Shown one piece after another: positions 10,996 through 22,288 of a DNA stretch of 64,000 bases (its first letter is position 1; the number at the start of each line of letters is the position of its first letter). Source of the stretch: Ascarosepion bandense (taxonomy: Eukaryota; Mollusca; Cephalopoda; Sepiida; Sepiidae); assembly GCA_037127315.1 (NCBI GenBank), contig JBBBDQ010000192.1, forward strand, positions 5,205,501 through 5,269,500, written 5' to 3'. The translations under genes and the position numbers were made by a program. Below the pieces are notes generated by a model, which saw only the letters and a program-made list of their open reading frames with translations, did not search any database and was not told the DNA's origin.

Positions 10996-11215
10996 GGAAT
11001 GACTAGACTGATGGCAAGGTTTCATCATTTTACAGTTGAAATAGCTAGATGTAACCATAAGTTCTATGCTGATGGTTTCTTCTCTCACATTTTTCATTTG
11101 TGGAACTCTCCTCCATCCACTCGTTTTCCAGTCAATGTTGACCTTAAAAAATTAAGAGTCGTTTTGTGTCTGTCCATAATGAATGAAAGCATGTCCTAAA
11201 TAAAGCTAAGCTGTT
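10996..11215 (+). pseudogene. 3' end of a non-LTR retrotransposon RT ORF (CR1/jockey-like)
   Basis: The frame reads ARFHHFTVEIARCNHKFYAD and GFFSHIFHLWNSPPSTRFP. This resembles the C-terminus of CR1/jockey-group polymerases, whose last block is SFFPRT..LWNSLP..CFP. A second diverged copy is at 57085-57240. Only the last 60-70 codons are present, which fits 5' truncation on insertion. Confidence 0.65.
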
Positions 11216-11261
11216 TGCTGATAGAATCAAGCAAAGTATAGCATCTCGCAAGTTTGCTTTT

Positions 11262-11350
11262 AAAGACTACAGGGAAAATCTTCTGCCCAGTCAGTTATGT
11301 CTCTTTCGAGACATGATATCCCAAGTATGTATCATGTAATGCACTTAATT
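11262..11350 (+). mobile_element. SINE family 1 tail fragment
   Basis: CAGGGAAAATCTTCTGCCCA and the hairpin-bearing ATGTCTCTTTCGAGACATGA, then GTATGTATCATGTAATGCAC. It is a separate tail piece downstream of the truncated SINE at 10726. Confidence 0.7.
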
Positions 11351-12410
11351 AAATAGTTGTAAAATATCTTGAGAAACAGAAACACTTGTGTTGTCTAATT
11401 TCAGCAAACAAAAGCACATATTTAATGAAATGTAGCAGAAGTTGTTACCTTAAACAACAGCTAGTTAAAATCTTGACCAGTGTGTGCATACACACACACA
11501 GCTGTTGTTGAGGAGGATGGCCAGACATTTCTACCACACCACCATTACCTCCCATCAAAAACAGATGTTCAAATTTAGTTAACAAAATCTTTTCATGTAT
11601 TAGAGCTTCATTTTGTTTTCAACTTTTCCAATGATAAAAAAAAAAAGGGAAATAAATGTGTTAAAAAATATGTATTAGTCTAATGGGAGGGGGGAACCAT
11701 ATTATTCCAACTTAAAAAAAAAAAAAATGATTTGCAGTTTCATGTATAGCTTACATACATAACCTATGTGGGTTAATTTGCCAATTGAAAGTGCATGGTG
11801 AGGGAGGGAGTAAATGACAGATTTGAAAATGGGAAAATTTAAGGCAAACATTGTTTTAGTTCAGAGTATAAATGACATGGACATATAAATCTACGTACTT
11901 TCAACAATTAGCTAAAAATTTCCCCCCAAACTTAAAAATATTTTTTTATCAGGTTTCAACGTTTTGGTTAAAAAATTTTTTTCTTGCATTAGCAGAAACC
12001 AAAGAATAATGTAGGAAAGTTTAGCATCTTTTTTTTGGTGGCCAAAAACACACTGATTTGGAAATCCTTGGAAAAATTAAATAATTCTCAGGTTTTAACG
12101 AAACATTCAGGACTCATTGACAAAGGAATTAAATTATTTAAAAAAATTTTCTTTAAAAAATCTTAGTAAAAACATTTTTTTCTTTTTCCCATCTGTTATC
12201 CCACCACAACTCACATATTTAGTTTTATGAAACTGAAAAATTAATTTTTATACTGCTTAAATGGTTATATTAGTTATATGCAGAACTCTTTGGAGAATAT
12301 AAAAGCAAAAAAAAAAAAAAAAAAAAAAGAACACCAAATTACTGAAAATCTTCTCTGGATTATGACATAAAAAAATGTAATAAAACTAAGACATTATGTA
12401 ATTAGAAAAG
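11351..12410. other. AT-rich, no recognised gene
   Basis: Many A and T homopolymer runs (for example 12308-12328). I recognise no element or exon. Confidence 0.5.
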
Positions 12411-13624
12411 TTTTTACAGTATTTACATTATTCAAACTAGTGTCCTCATCTTTGTTGCCACTTGTATGATATTTTGGTCATTGTACATTCTGGCCATCTT
12501 CAGGTGCTAGGAATTTCAAACTGAACCCTTTATTACAATCACTGGGGGTATATGATCTTCATTCCTTGCGTAGTAGAGCCTCTTCTGGTAGTCATGAGTT
12601 ATCTCCCTCTAAATTACTTGTTCACCACTGCTGTAGCCTGGTATTGAACTCACAACTCTTTGGGTGAAGTCACAGGAACTAACTAACATCTATATCCACT
12701 GGGCCATGTGTCCTTAAGGAAAAGAACATTTGAATTTTTGGGACTTGTAAACCTAGTGTTCAGAAACCCTTTTTTACCAGAGCTCATATTGCAATTTTGA
12801 CACTAATGATTTTCTCTGGCACTCCGTATTACTGGTTTCCATATTGTGTTCATCTTTATGCTAGATTGGCTTAAGAGATTTTTGTAGCCTAGCATATGTG
12901 CTGATTCCTTAAGTTTACGTAGTTTCCAGTGGCGTTCTTTATCTATTATTTCAACTTTATCCCATAGGGTGAGGTGATCCCCTTTCTCCCTACATATGTG
13001 GTCAGCTACGCCCGATTTTCTATCTCCCCTCGTGTTACAGCCTTGCAATGTTCTTGTAGCCTTATCTTAAGGGGGCAGCCTGTCTCTCCTTTATATTTCT
13101 TTCCACAGCTACATGAAATGGCGTACACAGTCCTTAGTCATGTTCTCCTCTGTTGGGGTTCTTACTCAGGAGACGTGCCTGCGAAGTGTAGAACCACTCC
13201 TGAAGATTGTCCTGATGTTATATGGACCACAGATCCTTTATATTTTCTCCAATAATCCCTTCACATAGAGTAGACAGACCAAAGCTGTTTTCTGAGAGTT
13301 GTTATTTTCATGCACCCTCTCTTCCATGTATGTTGGAGTTGTTGTCATGTACCCTGGATAATTGTTTCGTTGTAGGGTACTGCTTATACTGACCATTTCC
13401 TGTTCATATAACTCTGGGTCACCGCTTATGACTTTTGCTCAATGATCCCTTTCTTTACATTGTATGGGTGGTGGGAGTTGAAGTTAAGGTATTGTCTGGT
13501 GAATGTTGGCTTGTGGTATACAGATGCCTTGAACCCCATCTGTGTGAGTTATTAGAACATCCAGATGAAGACAATAGCCCGAATAAGGTAAATACTATCT
13601 CATCTCAGAAATATAGACAAATTT
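12411..13624 (-). mobile_element. Penelope-like element 3' part with composite tail and inverted ends
   Basis: On the minus strand this holds a GIY-YIG endonuclease region followed by a tRNA-like block and a tail. The two outer ends are inverted versions of one sequence: GTATTTACATTATTC..CTAGTGTCCTCATC at the left, and GATGAAGACAATAGCCC, GTAAATACTATCTCATCTC at the right. Penelope-like elements are known to carry terminal repeats in direct or inverted order, which fits. The minus-strand tRNA-like head (box A GGCCCAGTGGATATAGATG, box B GAGTTCAATACC) lies at about 12640-12712. Confidence 0.7.
12798..13175 (-). pseudogene. GIY-YIG endonuclease domain of a Penelope-like element
   Basis: Reading right to left, the frame gives TVYAISCSCGKKYKGETGCP, in which VYAISC and KYKGETG are the GIY and YIG half-motifs. 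It continues LKIRLQEHCKAVTRG with the conserved Arg on the following helix. After a frameshift at about 13020 it reads KSGVADHICREKGDHLTLWD and then KERHWKLRKLKESAHMLGYK, the usual C-terminal block. Upstream RT sequence is not recognisable here. The domain nicks target DNA for insertion in intact elements; the frameshift makes this copy inactive. Copies of the same C-terminal block occur at 29763-29900 and 34690-34850. Confidence 0.78.
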
Positions 13625-15349
13625 TTAATTGCTTTTATGAATAAGATGTATTATGGACATTATTGTCTTAAAAAATTTGTTTTTAATGAATACTGAAATT
13701 TTACTAGAATTTGGATTTTTTTAAAACTTTGTTAATTTTGTATTTTAAATATTTTAAGGGAAGTAATATTTGTGTCAAATCAGGTTAATTAAACTTTAAA
13801 CTAATATTATTCCTCACATAAGGTTTCAGAACAGTATATTTTAGTTTTGAAACATTTTATATAGAGAATTACATTATGCTGACAGTTGGCTAAAATCAGT
13901 GATTTAAAAAAAAAAAATTGTTTTAAACTCCTAGTTTTGAAATCCAGCTAAGTATTTTGTTAATTGGAAATATTACATTCAATCAATCTATTAGCTTGAA
14001 ATTAAAACTAAAATAAAAGCTTCAATAAATATTTTTAAAAATTAATTTTAAACCTTAGGTATCATGTTTAGTTCAGCAGATATTTCATGACTTGATTATG
14101 TTCAGTTTAGAGAATCATTGAATAAATTTTAATAAAAAAATTGTACACAGTTCTTTTATAATGAAATTGAGAATTTCCCTAATTTAAAAAAAATGCATCC
14201 AAATTACACACAAAAATAGGTTATGACCTTCCTAAAACAAACACTGATAGCCTCTTTATATTAATTTTAATAAAAATATTGTTTGGAATGTTTGTTTCTA
14301 TTTACTTTTTCATAGAAATGCTGAATCTTCAGTTGAAGAATTATTCAAACCATTCATATTTTATCAATGTTACAAATATCCTGTTGAGTTCACTTTTCTC
14401 AATTTTCATACAACTTGGCAGCAAAACAATGAAATTTCTTAAGAATAAGATTAATTATGGCATAATAACTAACGGCGATAAATCAATTTGCCACACTTAA
14501 AAAAAAGAAATTGCTGGTAAATAATAATACAACAAAAATTACAAACAATATTATGAATTAAATTTCAAGAATTAAGTTAAATAATTGCAGCATAAAACCT
14601 GACAATATATAAACACTGCCACAAACAATGTTGTAGAATGAATGAACTACAATAAATTTTATGCAATACATAATTAAAAAGACTAGGTTGATTTTAATTT
14701 AAATGTTGACAAATAGAAATGTCCAGTCAGAAAAAGCATCTGAAACATCTTCCAAACTGAAAATTAAAATATTCCATTTTAGCGTTTGAAACGTTTTTCG
14801 GATGAAAAATTACCTCCCATTATTTAACCTCATAATCTGAGCAGTTTTTTTTCTATCAATAAATAAATAAAAAATTAATTTCTGTGAGCAATAGTAATTT
14901 GTAAAGTCAAGATGAAAAAAAAAAATACCTTCTTAGATATGAAAATACTTATACAAAAAATAAAATGAAAATTTGTACCCAAAAAACGCAATCATTTTTT
15001 TGGTATTTTTAGAAAAAAAAATATCTTTTCGTTTTGGATAAAGTACTTCAATATCCAAAAATGTCAAAAATTTTTTTCTAATTTATTTTTGCTTTACAAA
15101 TTTTAATTAGATTTCGATTTCATTTTTATATGAAATAAAAAACGTACGCTCAAACAAAAAACTTGGTAATGTTTAAAAATTCTAGTTATTGATAACTAAT
15201 TTTTATTTATGGAAAAACGTGTGCTGTGAATCTGAAGTTTTTAGGTAAAAAAAGTAATAGAGGTACATAGCATTTTTAGCATGTGATGTGAATTGACACT
15301 TTTTTTAACAGAATGAGTGAAAAATGTGTGCCAATAAAAGTACTCTTAC
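13625..15349. other. AT-rich, no recognised gene
   Basis: Long A/T homopolymer runs and one 73-codon plus ORF at 14279-14500, which I do not recognise. No transposon signature seen. Confidence 0.5.
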
Positions 15350-15471
15350 CTTTTTTCTGCTCTTCAACAGTGAATTCAATGGAGCATTTTTGTAACAAAT
15401 GAATTAATCGGTTTGAAACCTTTGAAAGAAAGCATCGATTATTTATGCAAGTAAAAGGACTAAAAAGAGTT
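15350..15471 (-). CDS. Candidate orphan exon, unknown product
   Basis: Minus-strand 122-bp block with a polypyrimidine tract and TATTTTACAG acceptor at 15472-15473, and a strong AAAAAG|GTAAGAGT donor at 15348-15349. Only one frame is open: 40 codons with one extra base at each end, containing INNRCFLSKVSNRLIHLLQK and then CSIEFTVEEQKK. I do not recognise the protein. Its 3' phase does not fit the first citron coding exon in the frame of MEGSGVDS. It is therefore either an untranslated citron exon or part of another gene. A 40-codon open frame arises by chance fairly often, so the splice sites are the main support. Confidence 0.35.
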
Positions 15472-17515
15472 CTGTAAAATATAAAAAAAAAACATGGAGC
15501 AATTAGCTTTGTTTTTAGTTTATTGAGTTAGTACTACTAAACAAGTAAAAAAGTTATATTGAGAATAATTGGCTGTCTGTTGACTAAATTCCAAGACTGA
15601 AAAGAAAATAAATTTTAGCCATTTAAAAATGTATTCGTTATTTATGAATTAAGTTTTAGCTTCTTTTACTTCGTGTTTTCAGACGTGACAGAAAAATTCA
15701 TCTAGTTTTACAAGTTTTTTTTTTAGTTGTTTTGTTGACAAGTTTAACTTCTGTGCAACAAGTTGTGTTGTTGACATGAAAAAATTATTTTTCTTCATGC
15801 TGATTTATTCACTTTTAGTATCTTTTGAAAAAATAGTAAAATTTCAATTTTTCAAATACACTCATTAGCAAAAACAAACATTTGAAATTCAAATTTTGAA
15901 TGAATATTTTTCTTTAATTCAAATAAATTTTGATGATGACACCACTTTTTCAAAATTTCACAAATGATTTTTAATACTAAAAGTCATTTATTGCAAAAAC
16001 GTAATTCAAATACAAGATTCAAAACAACAATAATTGTTTTAATGTTTTCATATGACAAAAAATTACTTAATTGCAATCAATGTATAAAACTCATTAAAAA
16101 GGATTTAAAATAGTTCGTTTTTAATTTTTGATCACTTAAGGAAACGATTGACTCACACAAACATCATATCAAAAATCAATATTCCAATCCAATCTATTCT
16201 AATTATTGGATTTTTCCTTAAATTCAAAATAAAATTTTTATTAATGAATTTATTAGTTATTTATTTTTCTAGTGATTTTCTTTCAGAAGTCCTTCAATAA
16301 AATTAAAAAGTAAAAACAAAGCCTTTTTTGTTTGTGCAGGTTTAAAAAGTACAAATCACCTTGAAATAATTTATTCTTTTAAATAGAAAACACTGTCCAT
16401 TTATTTATATCACTTAATTGTGACTCTAATGACCAATTATACACTGAGCAAGACATTTTTATTGTAATAGTAAAACTAGGGTTAAATAAATAAATTTTAT
16501 TTTTTTAACCCATTCAATTGTTAGCAGCATTTGGTGGAGTTACGCTTTTAGATGTTAAAAGTAAAATTTGTTGATCAATAGGCTATCTTAAAAAAAATTA
16601 ACATGAAAATTAAACCCAAACTTGAAACTGAAATACTTTTTTGTTTAGATCAAAACAATCCTACGAAGGACGAGTTTAATTTAAAAAAAAAAAGTATTTA
16701 GGCATGATCAAAAAAACTAAAAGGGAAAACAATCGTTCAATCAAAATTCAAAATTTAGGCAAAAACATTAGCTTAGAAGATATTTAATTTTCCATAAAAT
16801 ATAACAATACTATAAGTGATGGCAACGAAATTACATATTTTAAAAACCTCAAACGATATCTCCCCAGTAGGAAAAAAATAGTCATAAAAAGAATGTAAAA
16901 ATAAAAAATATCTTAAAAATTAAAAAAAAAAATGCAAATAATTTTAAAATTTTAATCGAAAAATACAGGTTGAAATTGTTTTTTTAATGGGATTTAATTT
17001 AATTAGCCAACAACCCTTAAAATATTTAATATAAAAGATATTCTTTAAATATAAAGTTTTAAGTTTATTCCTTTGATAAAAATAAAATTTTTGAAGTAAA
17101 CAAGCAAAAATATGAATTAAAACGATAAAAAACGTTGCAGAGAATAAGTTGAATTCTCTATGAAAAACAAAAAGACGATCGTTAATTTTATTTAATTCAG
17201 TCCTGTAATTTTCATCCTATACCATCCAATAATTTCCCAAAACACAAACTTTTAAATCAGAACAATTCAAGTTATATAAAGTGTGAATAAATACGAAAAC
17301 GACTTTTTTCATCCAGATTTCTTTTTTTTTTTCTTTTTTAAGCAATACAAGATTTTTATCAAGATATATTTCCTTCTCCTAATAACATTAAAAATCATCA
17401 TAAATACCTTATCTTAGACAGTTACAGGAAATAATCCGTGCTATGAAAAAAAGAAAAATCGGTATTTAATATAAATTAAACATAGTTATGTTGTGATTTT
17501 CAAACACAGCATACT
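15472..17515. other. AT-rich, no recognised gene
   Basis: Extremely AT-rich, dominated by poly-A and poly-T runs. I see no transposon, exon pair or tandem repeat here. Confidence 0.5.
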
Positions 17516-17524
17516 CCATTTTTA

Positions 17525-17610
17525 AACAGGCCGCGAAGACTGCGTCCAGTCAAAGTTGGCCGACAATTAACCAATGAAATATTACCATTTTCTATGGTTA
17601 CGCCATCTAT
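17525..17610 (-). promoter_or_regulatory. Possible minus-strand promoter patch (YY1-like plus CCAAT)
   Basis: An island of higher GC in AT-rich surroundings. On the minus strand it reads GATGGCGTAACC (YY1-like core), then CATTGGTTAATT (inverted CCAAT box), then GGCCAACTTTGACTGG and GCAGTCTTCGCGGCC. It lies upstream of the orphan exon and, further on, the citron exons, so it could be their promoter. The evidence is motif-level only. Confidence 0.2.
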
Positions 17611-19107
17611 ATCAAGAGAAGATAACTCTGTTAATTAAGTAAAAGTCTCTTTAGTTTTTTACTAAGCGGAGAAAACAAATAAATAAAAACATTTTCGCAT
17701 AAAAATCTTTTAAAATGTTTTAAACGATTATACTGATTATTGTTGCTACAAATTTCCTAGTAAATAAGGATTATACTGAGAATTCTTGTGCAAAGTCTAT
17801 AAGTGCAAAAGTTGGGCAGAAATTCTTCTGACTCTGTTTTTTGAAACAACAAAAAAAATTCATGTGCATTTAGCAAAAAAGCTTTCTCTTATTTGTTTAT
17901 TTTTTTTTTTTTGTTATTGCTCCTACACAGTCAACACTTCATTTAGTGCTGCAAGTAGGAAAACAATCCCAGCGATGAAGAGATAATATTTGAGAAGAAT
18001 TTAACAAATTTCCCACTGAAACTTGTGTAATGGATTGTAAAGATGCTGATTAAAGACAAAGAGTAAACTAAAGAGTGTTTCGGTACTCATCAAGGAATTG
18101 TGCTTAAGATATCTTGGGATAGTCATAGAGTTATTTTCTTCATTATTTTTTGTTACTAAATTCACAAAAAGACAAAAAAATATTTTCCTGCTTGGAAATA
18201 TAACAAAGGTGGAATAAAAATTTAGTTTCAAACTAATAAATAAAATTCCAATTAGGTCTTAAGAACGTGCATAAAAAAAACTGAATAGGTCTGCTTATTG
18301 TTAAAATCCATTGTTTTCATTTCACTGGTTTTCAACAGTCTACAAATTTTGTTTTTATAACCTCTTTATATCTGTTACTTCATATTAGACTGTTAAAAAC
18401 CCTGGTGTTACAGTTTGGTACAATGGCTAATTGAAAAGGCATATATATGATATGTAAACACAGCCTGATGCAAAAAATAAGTTTTACACAATAAATATGC
18501 ATTCTTCATGATAATATTCTTTCTTGTCAATGCACTTGTTTCAGAGGTAAATATTAATTATATAGAGAAAAAATTATACAATGCAACTATCAAATTAGAA
18601 TTCAGCTAGTCAGACTCATCTTCTATGTAAGTAAATCAATGAATCTGTAGGAATGAACCAAAATGACCTCAGGTCAGATACTACTACCATGCAGAGAATA
18701 CATTGTTTCTTTTACCCTCTCTGTCTCTAAATAACTCCCAAGAACTAAGATACCCAAATCTATTCCCTTTTCTTTCTCTGCTACTATTTCTCTTTCCCCT
18801 ACTCTCTCTATCTCCCTGACCCATGCTTGACCTAAAGGATTAGCCAGTCCCTCTCTAGCTTCTAAGCAGGCAACATGTGTTCTCTTACCAGCAGACACTT
18901 AACACGAAAGTATGTAAAAATAAGAAAATAAAATATTCCTCTCAACGCTAATATTTGTATCCACTTCTTTGTCAATTATACCCACAAAGATACCAAATAT
19001 TACAAATCTGTAGCCTAAAGGTTAAAAAAACATTTATTTTACATAAAAGATATTTCTTTTCCTCACATAATCTCCTTATGTGTTAATGCATTTAACTCAA
19101 TGATTTT
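17611..19107. other. No recognised gene
   Basis: AT-rich, with a CT-rich stretch at 18710-18860. Short ORFs are present on both strands; none is recognised. Confidence 0.45.
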
Positions 19108-19506
19108 AACACTCTGGCACCACAGGTCAAATCCTGGTTATCACGGCACCATATATTTAACTTCTTTTCTCCCCTGGTCACGGGACCGTATATTTAGCAC
19201 TTCCACTCCACGGACATATTCTGTTCAACGTGCACCATATCTAACTCTTCCACCCTGGCTCCTCAACCTTCAGCGTCTTCCTCTTTGGGTTGAGGTGTCT
19301 ATTCAGTCGACTGAAGATATAGACACGGCTGGGAAGCCTGTGTTAAACATTTAGAATAACAGCAAAAAGAAATAGAAAAAAATGTCCATAGAAAGCTGAA
19401 CAAACAACTGTTTGATGGTTTCACTGTTAATGTCTTTTACAAGAAAAGAATAGAAAAAGAAAAAAGGTTACAGAAAGTTTTTTAGCATAACAATTCATAC
19501 ATTGGA

Positions 19507-19507
<1 letters not shown>

Positions 19508-19588
<81 letters not shown>
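19508..19588 (+). repeat. (GA)n(GT)n microsatellite
   Basis: A run of GA dinucleotides followed by GT dinucleotides inside repeat copy A. Copy B has a short remnant at the same site. Confidence 0.95.
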
Positions 19589-19590
<2 letters not shown>

Positions 19591-19816
19591 GTTCACTTGT
19601 TAAATCGTCTCAGAAGATATAACTCTTTTCAACAATGTTCTCCAGACTCTTTTGACGAAGTCAATTCTTCTCAAATAATACGCTGAGACCACGGTGTCTT
19701 TCAAAGGTGCTGGTACAAATGACAGCTTATGCAATTCTGATATTGCCAGGTTGGTGACAAACATTAAGTTTCATATACTCAGCGGTTTTCACTGCAACCG
19801 CTAGGACAGCAATATT

Positions 19817-19896
19817 TTTCAAAGTCGGACTTTGAAAAAGTTTAGCGTGAAATTTAAAAGTCCGTAGGCGACTTTTAAATTTCACGCTAAACTTTT
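19817..19896. repeat. Two adjacent hairpins, one perfect 27-bp stem
   Basis: TTTTCAAAGTC-GG-ACTTTGAAAA is followed at once by a 27-bp stem (19836-19862 with 19870-19896) around a 7-base loop, CGTAGGC. Copy B of the host repeat lacks this stem and has only a short AATAGTC...GACTAT arrangement. Confidence 0.9.
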
Positions 19897-20839
19897 CAAA
19901 TCATAATCTCCTTGTAGGGAACTACTCAACCCGACCTCTTCACAAAACATCAGTTTACTTTCACATAATCATTTCATAATCTTTTTCTTCCTCTTCTTTG
20001 TCTTTGTTCTTCCGTCATCACCGCCAGTAACAACAAATAAAATTTGCAACAAAGCCTCTGTCTGAAACAATAGGATCAAATGAAAGTAAAATATAAAATA
20101 TATTTTACTCTCCTTTTTCATTCAAAGACGTCTTCGGTTGGAAGGTTGTTTGATCCGAATTGTCAGCAACCTTACTCCAGTGGTGGGGGTTGACTCGTTC
20201 TTACCCAACCATATGCTCACAGTCACACAGTTCTGGTCTCTCTTGCCACCCCCCCCCCCCACTCATCGGGGAGACCCGATCTCACACACAACCGTTCATT
20301 TCCACGGTCGTGATCCGACTCTTCTTCTTCAGCATTACGACGCGCATATATAAGAAACCGGGGTGGGGGTGGGGGTTAAGCCAGGCCATTCACGCGGTTA
20401 ACATGAGTGTCTGGCTTAGTGAGCGCTGTTTCGATTTATACTTGCTAAAATAAACTCGTTCATTTCCATTGTCTTCCGATGACCAAAATTAAACGGCACT
20501 CAACTTATGCTTAGATCATATTTCGCTACTGGTAAACAAAATACATTTTAATGTTCCAATTTACTTCAATATTTTTTATCAAAAATATTATTTCATTCAT
20601 TTCCATTGTCTTCTGTTGATTCCAAATTGGGCATATCTTATACCTAGATCAGGTTTCACTACCAGTAAACATGCTGATTTATATCACTGTTTAATTTAAT
20701 ATTTCCACGTTTACTGGAAGTAGAAAATCTGTTAAAAAGAATTCTTAATAAAAATTTAAAAGAAAGAACAAATAACCTGCTGTTTCGGCCTTCTTCAAGT
20801 GCCAGGAATTTTGAACCCTTTAAACATGTGTATGTGTTT

Positions 20840-20841
20840 GA

Positions 20842-20881
<40 letters not shown>
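20840..20881 (+). repeat. (TC)n microsatellite
   Basis: A TC run at the outer end of repeat copy A; copy B has (TG)n(GA)n at the corresponding end. Confidence 0.95.
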
Positions 20882-20882
<1 letters not shown>

Positions 20883-20885
20883 ACA

Positions 20886-22057
20886 TGATGAATATTAATC
20901 ATTAAGAAATTATAAAGTGAATATTTCAGATCAAACTTCAGCCGATAATTATGTTAGAATGTAGACTTATTGATATGTTCTCTGTAGTGATATAAGTAAA
21001 ATGGACTTGCTGTATTTTGCATAATAAATACAAATACAAAAGAATTTTCTTCAGTAGCTCCACACAACACAGAATTACCACATTTCACTACATATCAGAT
21101 TCTTCACTTTAACTTTCACAGTGAGCTTGATCAAAAGAATTTTAATTCATAGTGGTTCACTTCAAGACAGAACAAACTGCACTATAAGTAAAATGTTTAC
21201 ATGTTGGTATTCATTCACAAAACTAACTTTTCTTCTGTAATGCACACTTTACAAAAATAAATTTTTATAAAAACTTCTACAAACACTTCCAAGTGATTTT
21301 CCATATTATATAAATTTGTTTAATATTTCTATATAAATTTTTAAATTATTTTTTACTTAAAACTTGTTTCATTTTAACACTGGCTTCCTAATTTCTACAC
21401 CCATTTCTTGGATTATCTATCCTTTTTTCCTTGTCCATTTAGTAGCAACCTAGAGTCATTGATTCATCCACAACAAGGCTACTGGTATCTTTTATAAGTT
21501 GAAATTTTATATATCATATTCAAGTGAATTTATGAAGTGCCTGGAATTGTGCCAATTGATTTGTGCAGATAAAATTCCCTACGAATCTTTTGCAACAGCT
21601 CTAAATTTAATTTTTTGAATACATAATTTTTTTGACAACAATGTCTCATTCACAAGAAACACTGTTAGTGTCTAGTTTTGGACTAGTTTTTGCATTCAAA
21701 ATAGCTGAAAAAAATCAAGTCTAATGTTGAAAAAGTAAAAAAGAATTTTCGGAAAGAAAAAAAGAAATTTTTAGTACAGTTAATTCTTTTGTTTGGCTGA
21801 ATAAATATTTTAATAATAAGTTGATCACTGGTGATCTCCATTGGCCTTGAAATTTGGCACCATATGTCCTATCATCTTTCTTCTATGCAAGTAACCACAA
21901 CATATCAATATACCCACAAGAATGCAATATTTTGGAGGCAGTACAAATAGTAAAGGCCATAAACTAATTCAATTATTCTCAGATCAAAAACATTTTTTTT
22001 ATATTTCATAGCAAAGTCAGTCATTCAGATTTATTTTCCTAGATTGTAGCATTGACT
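20886..22057. other. No recognised gene
   Basis: AT-rich; nothing recognised. Confidence 0.5.
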
Positions 22058-22288
22058 AAAAATGGCATCTTGTACTTTTGATTACATCTGGTAATCTGTG
22101 CTCTTTGATAACATCTGATAATCTATGCCCTTTGATGACATCTGGTAATCTGTGCTCTTTGATTACATCTGTAACCTGTGTCCTTTGATGACATCTGATA
22201 ATCTGGGCTCTTTATAACTTCTGGTTATTTGTGCCATTTGATTACATCTGGTAATCTGTATTCTTTGATGACACCTGGTAATCTTGAA
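22058..22288 (+). repeat. Minisatellite, unit about 31 bp, 7 diverged units
   Basis: Repeats of the pattern TTTGATNACATCTGGTAATC, then TGTGCTC. Units differ by several substitutions and small indels (ATAATCTATGCCC, TAACCTGTGTCC), which suggests an old array. Confidence 0.85.

Larger units (their letters stand above)
19108..20885 (-). repeat. Large interspersed repeat, copy A (minus)
   Basis: On the minus strand this copy matches 43535-45110 over most of its length. Shared landmarks include AAGAAGGCCGAAACAGC, two diverged tandem blocks with GATCTAAGCATAAGTTGAGT and GACAATGGAAATGAACGAG, CAGACAGAGGCTTTGTTGC, GAACATTGTTGAAAAGAGTT, GTGAACCATA followed by a microsatellite, AGTCGACTGAATAGACACC, and GGTCCCGTGACCAGGGG. 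It encodes no ORF that I recognise. Microsatellites sit at the same two places in both copies. Confidence 0.8.

Noticed and set aside
15350..15471. Joining the orphan exon to the first citron coding exon as protein
   Set aside because: Phases give a frame that hits a stop in the citron exon; the citron start ATG is already well supported.
18674..18898. 74-codon minus ORF rich in Glu and Arg
   Set aside because: Lies in a CT/GA-rich low-complexity tract and shows no family pattern.
22058..22288. CRISPR-like array
   Set aside because: Units are contiguous and diverged with no unique spacers; the context is eukaryotic.
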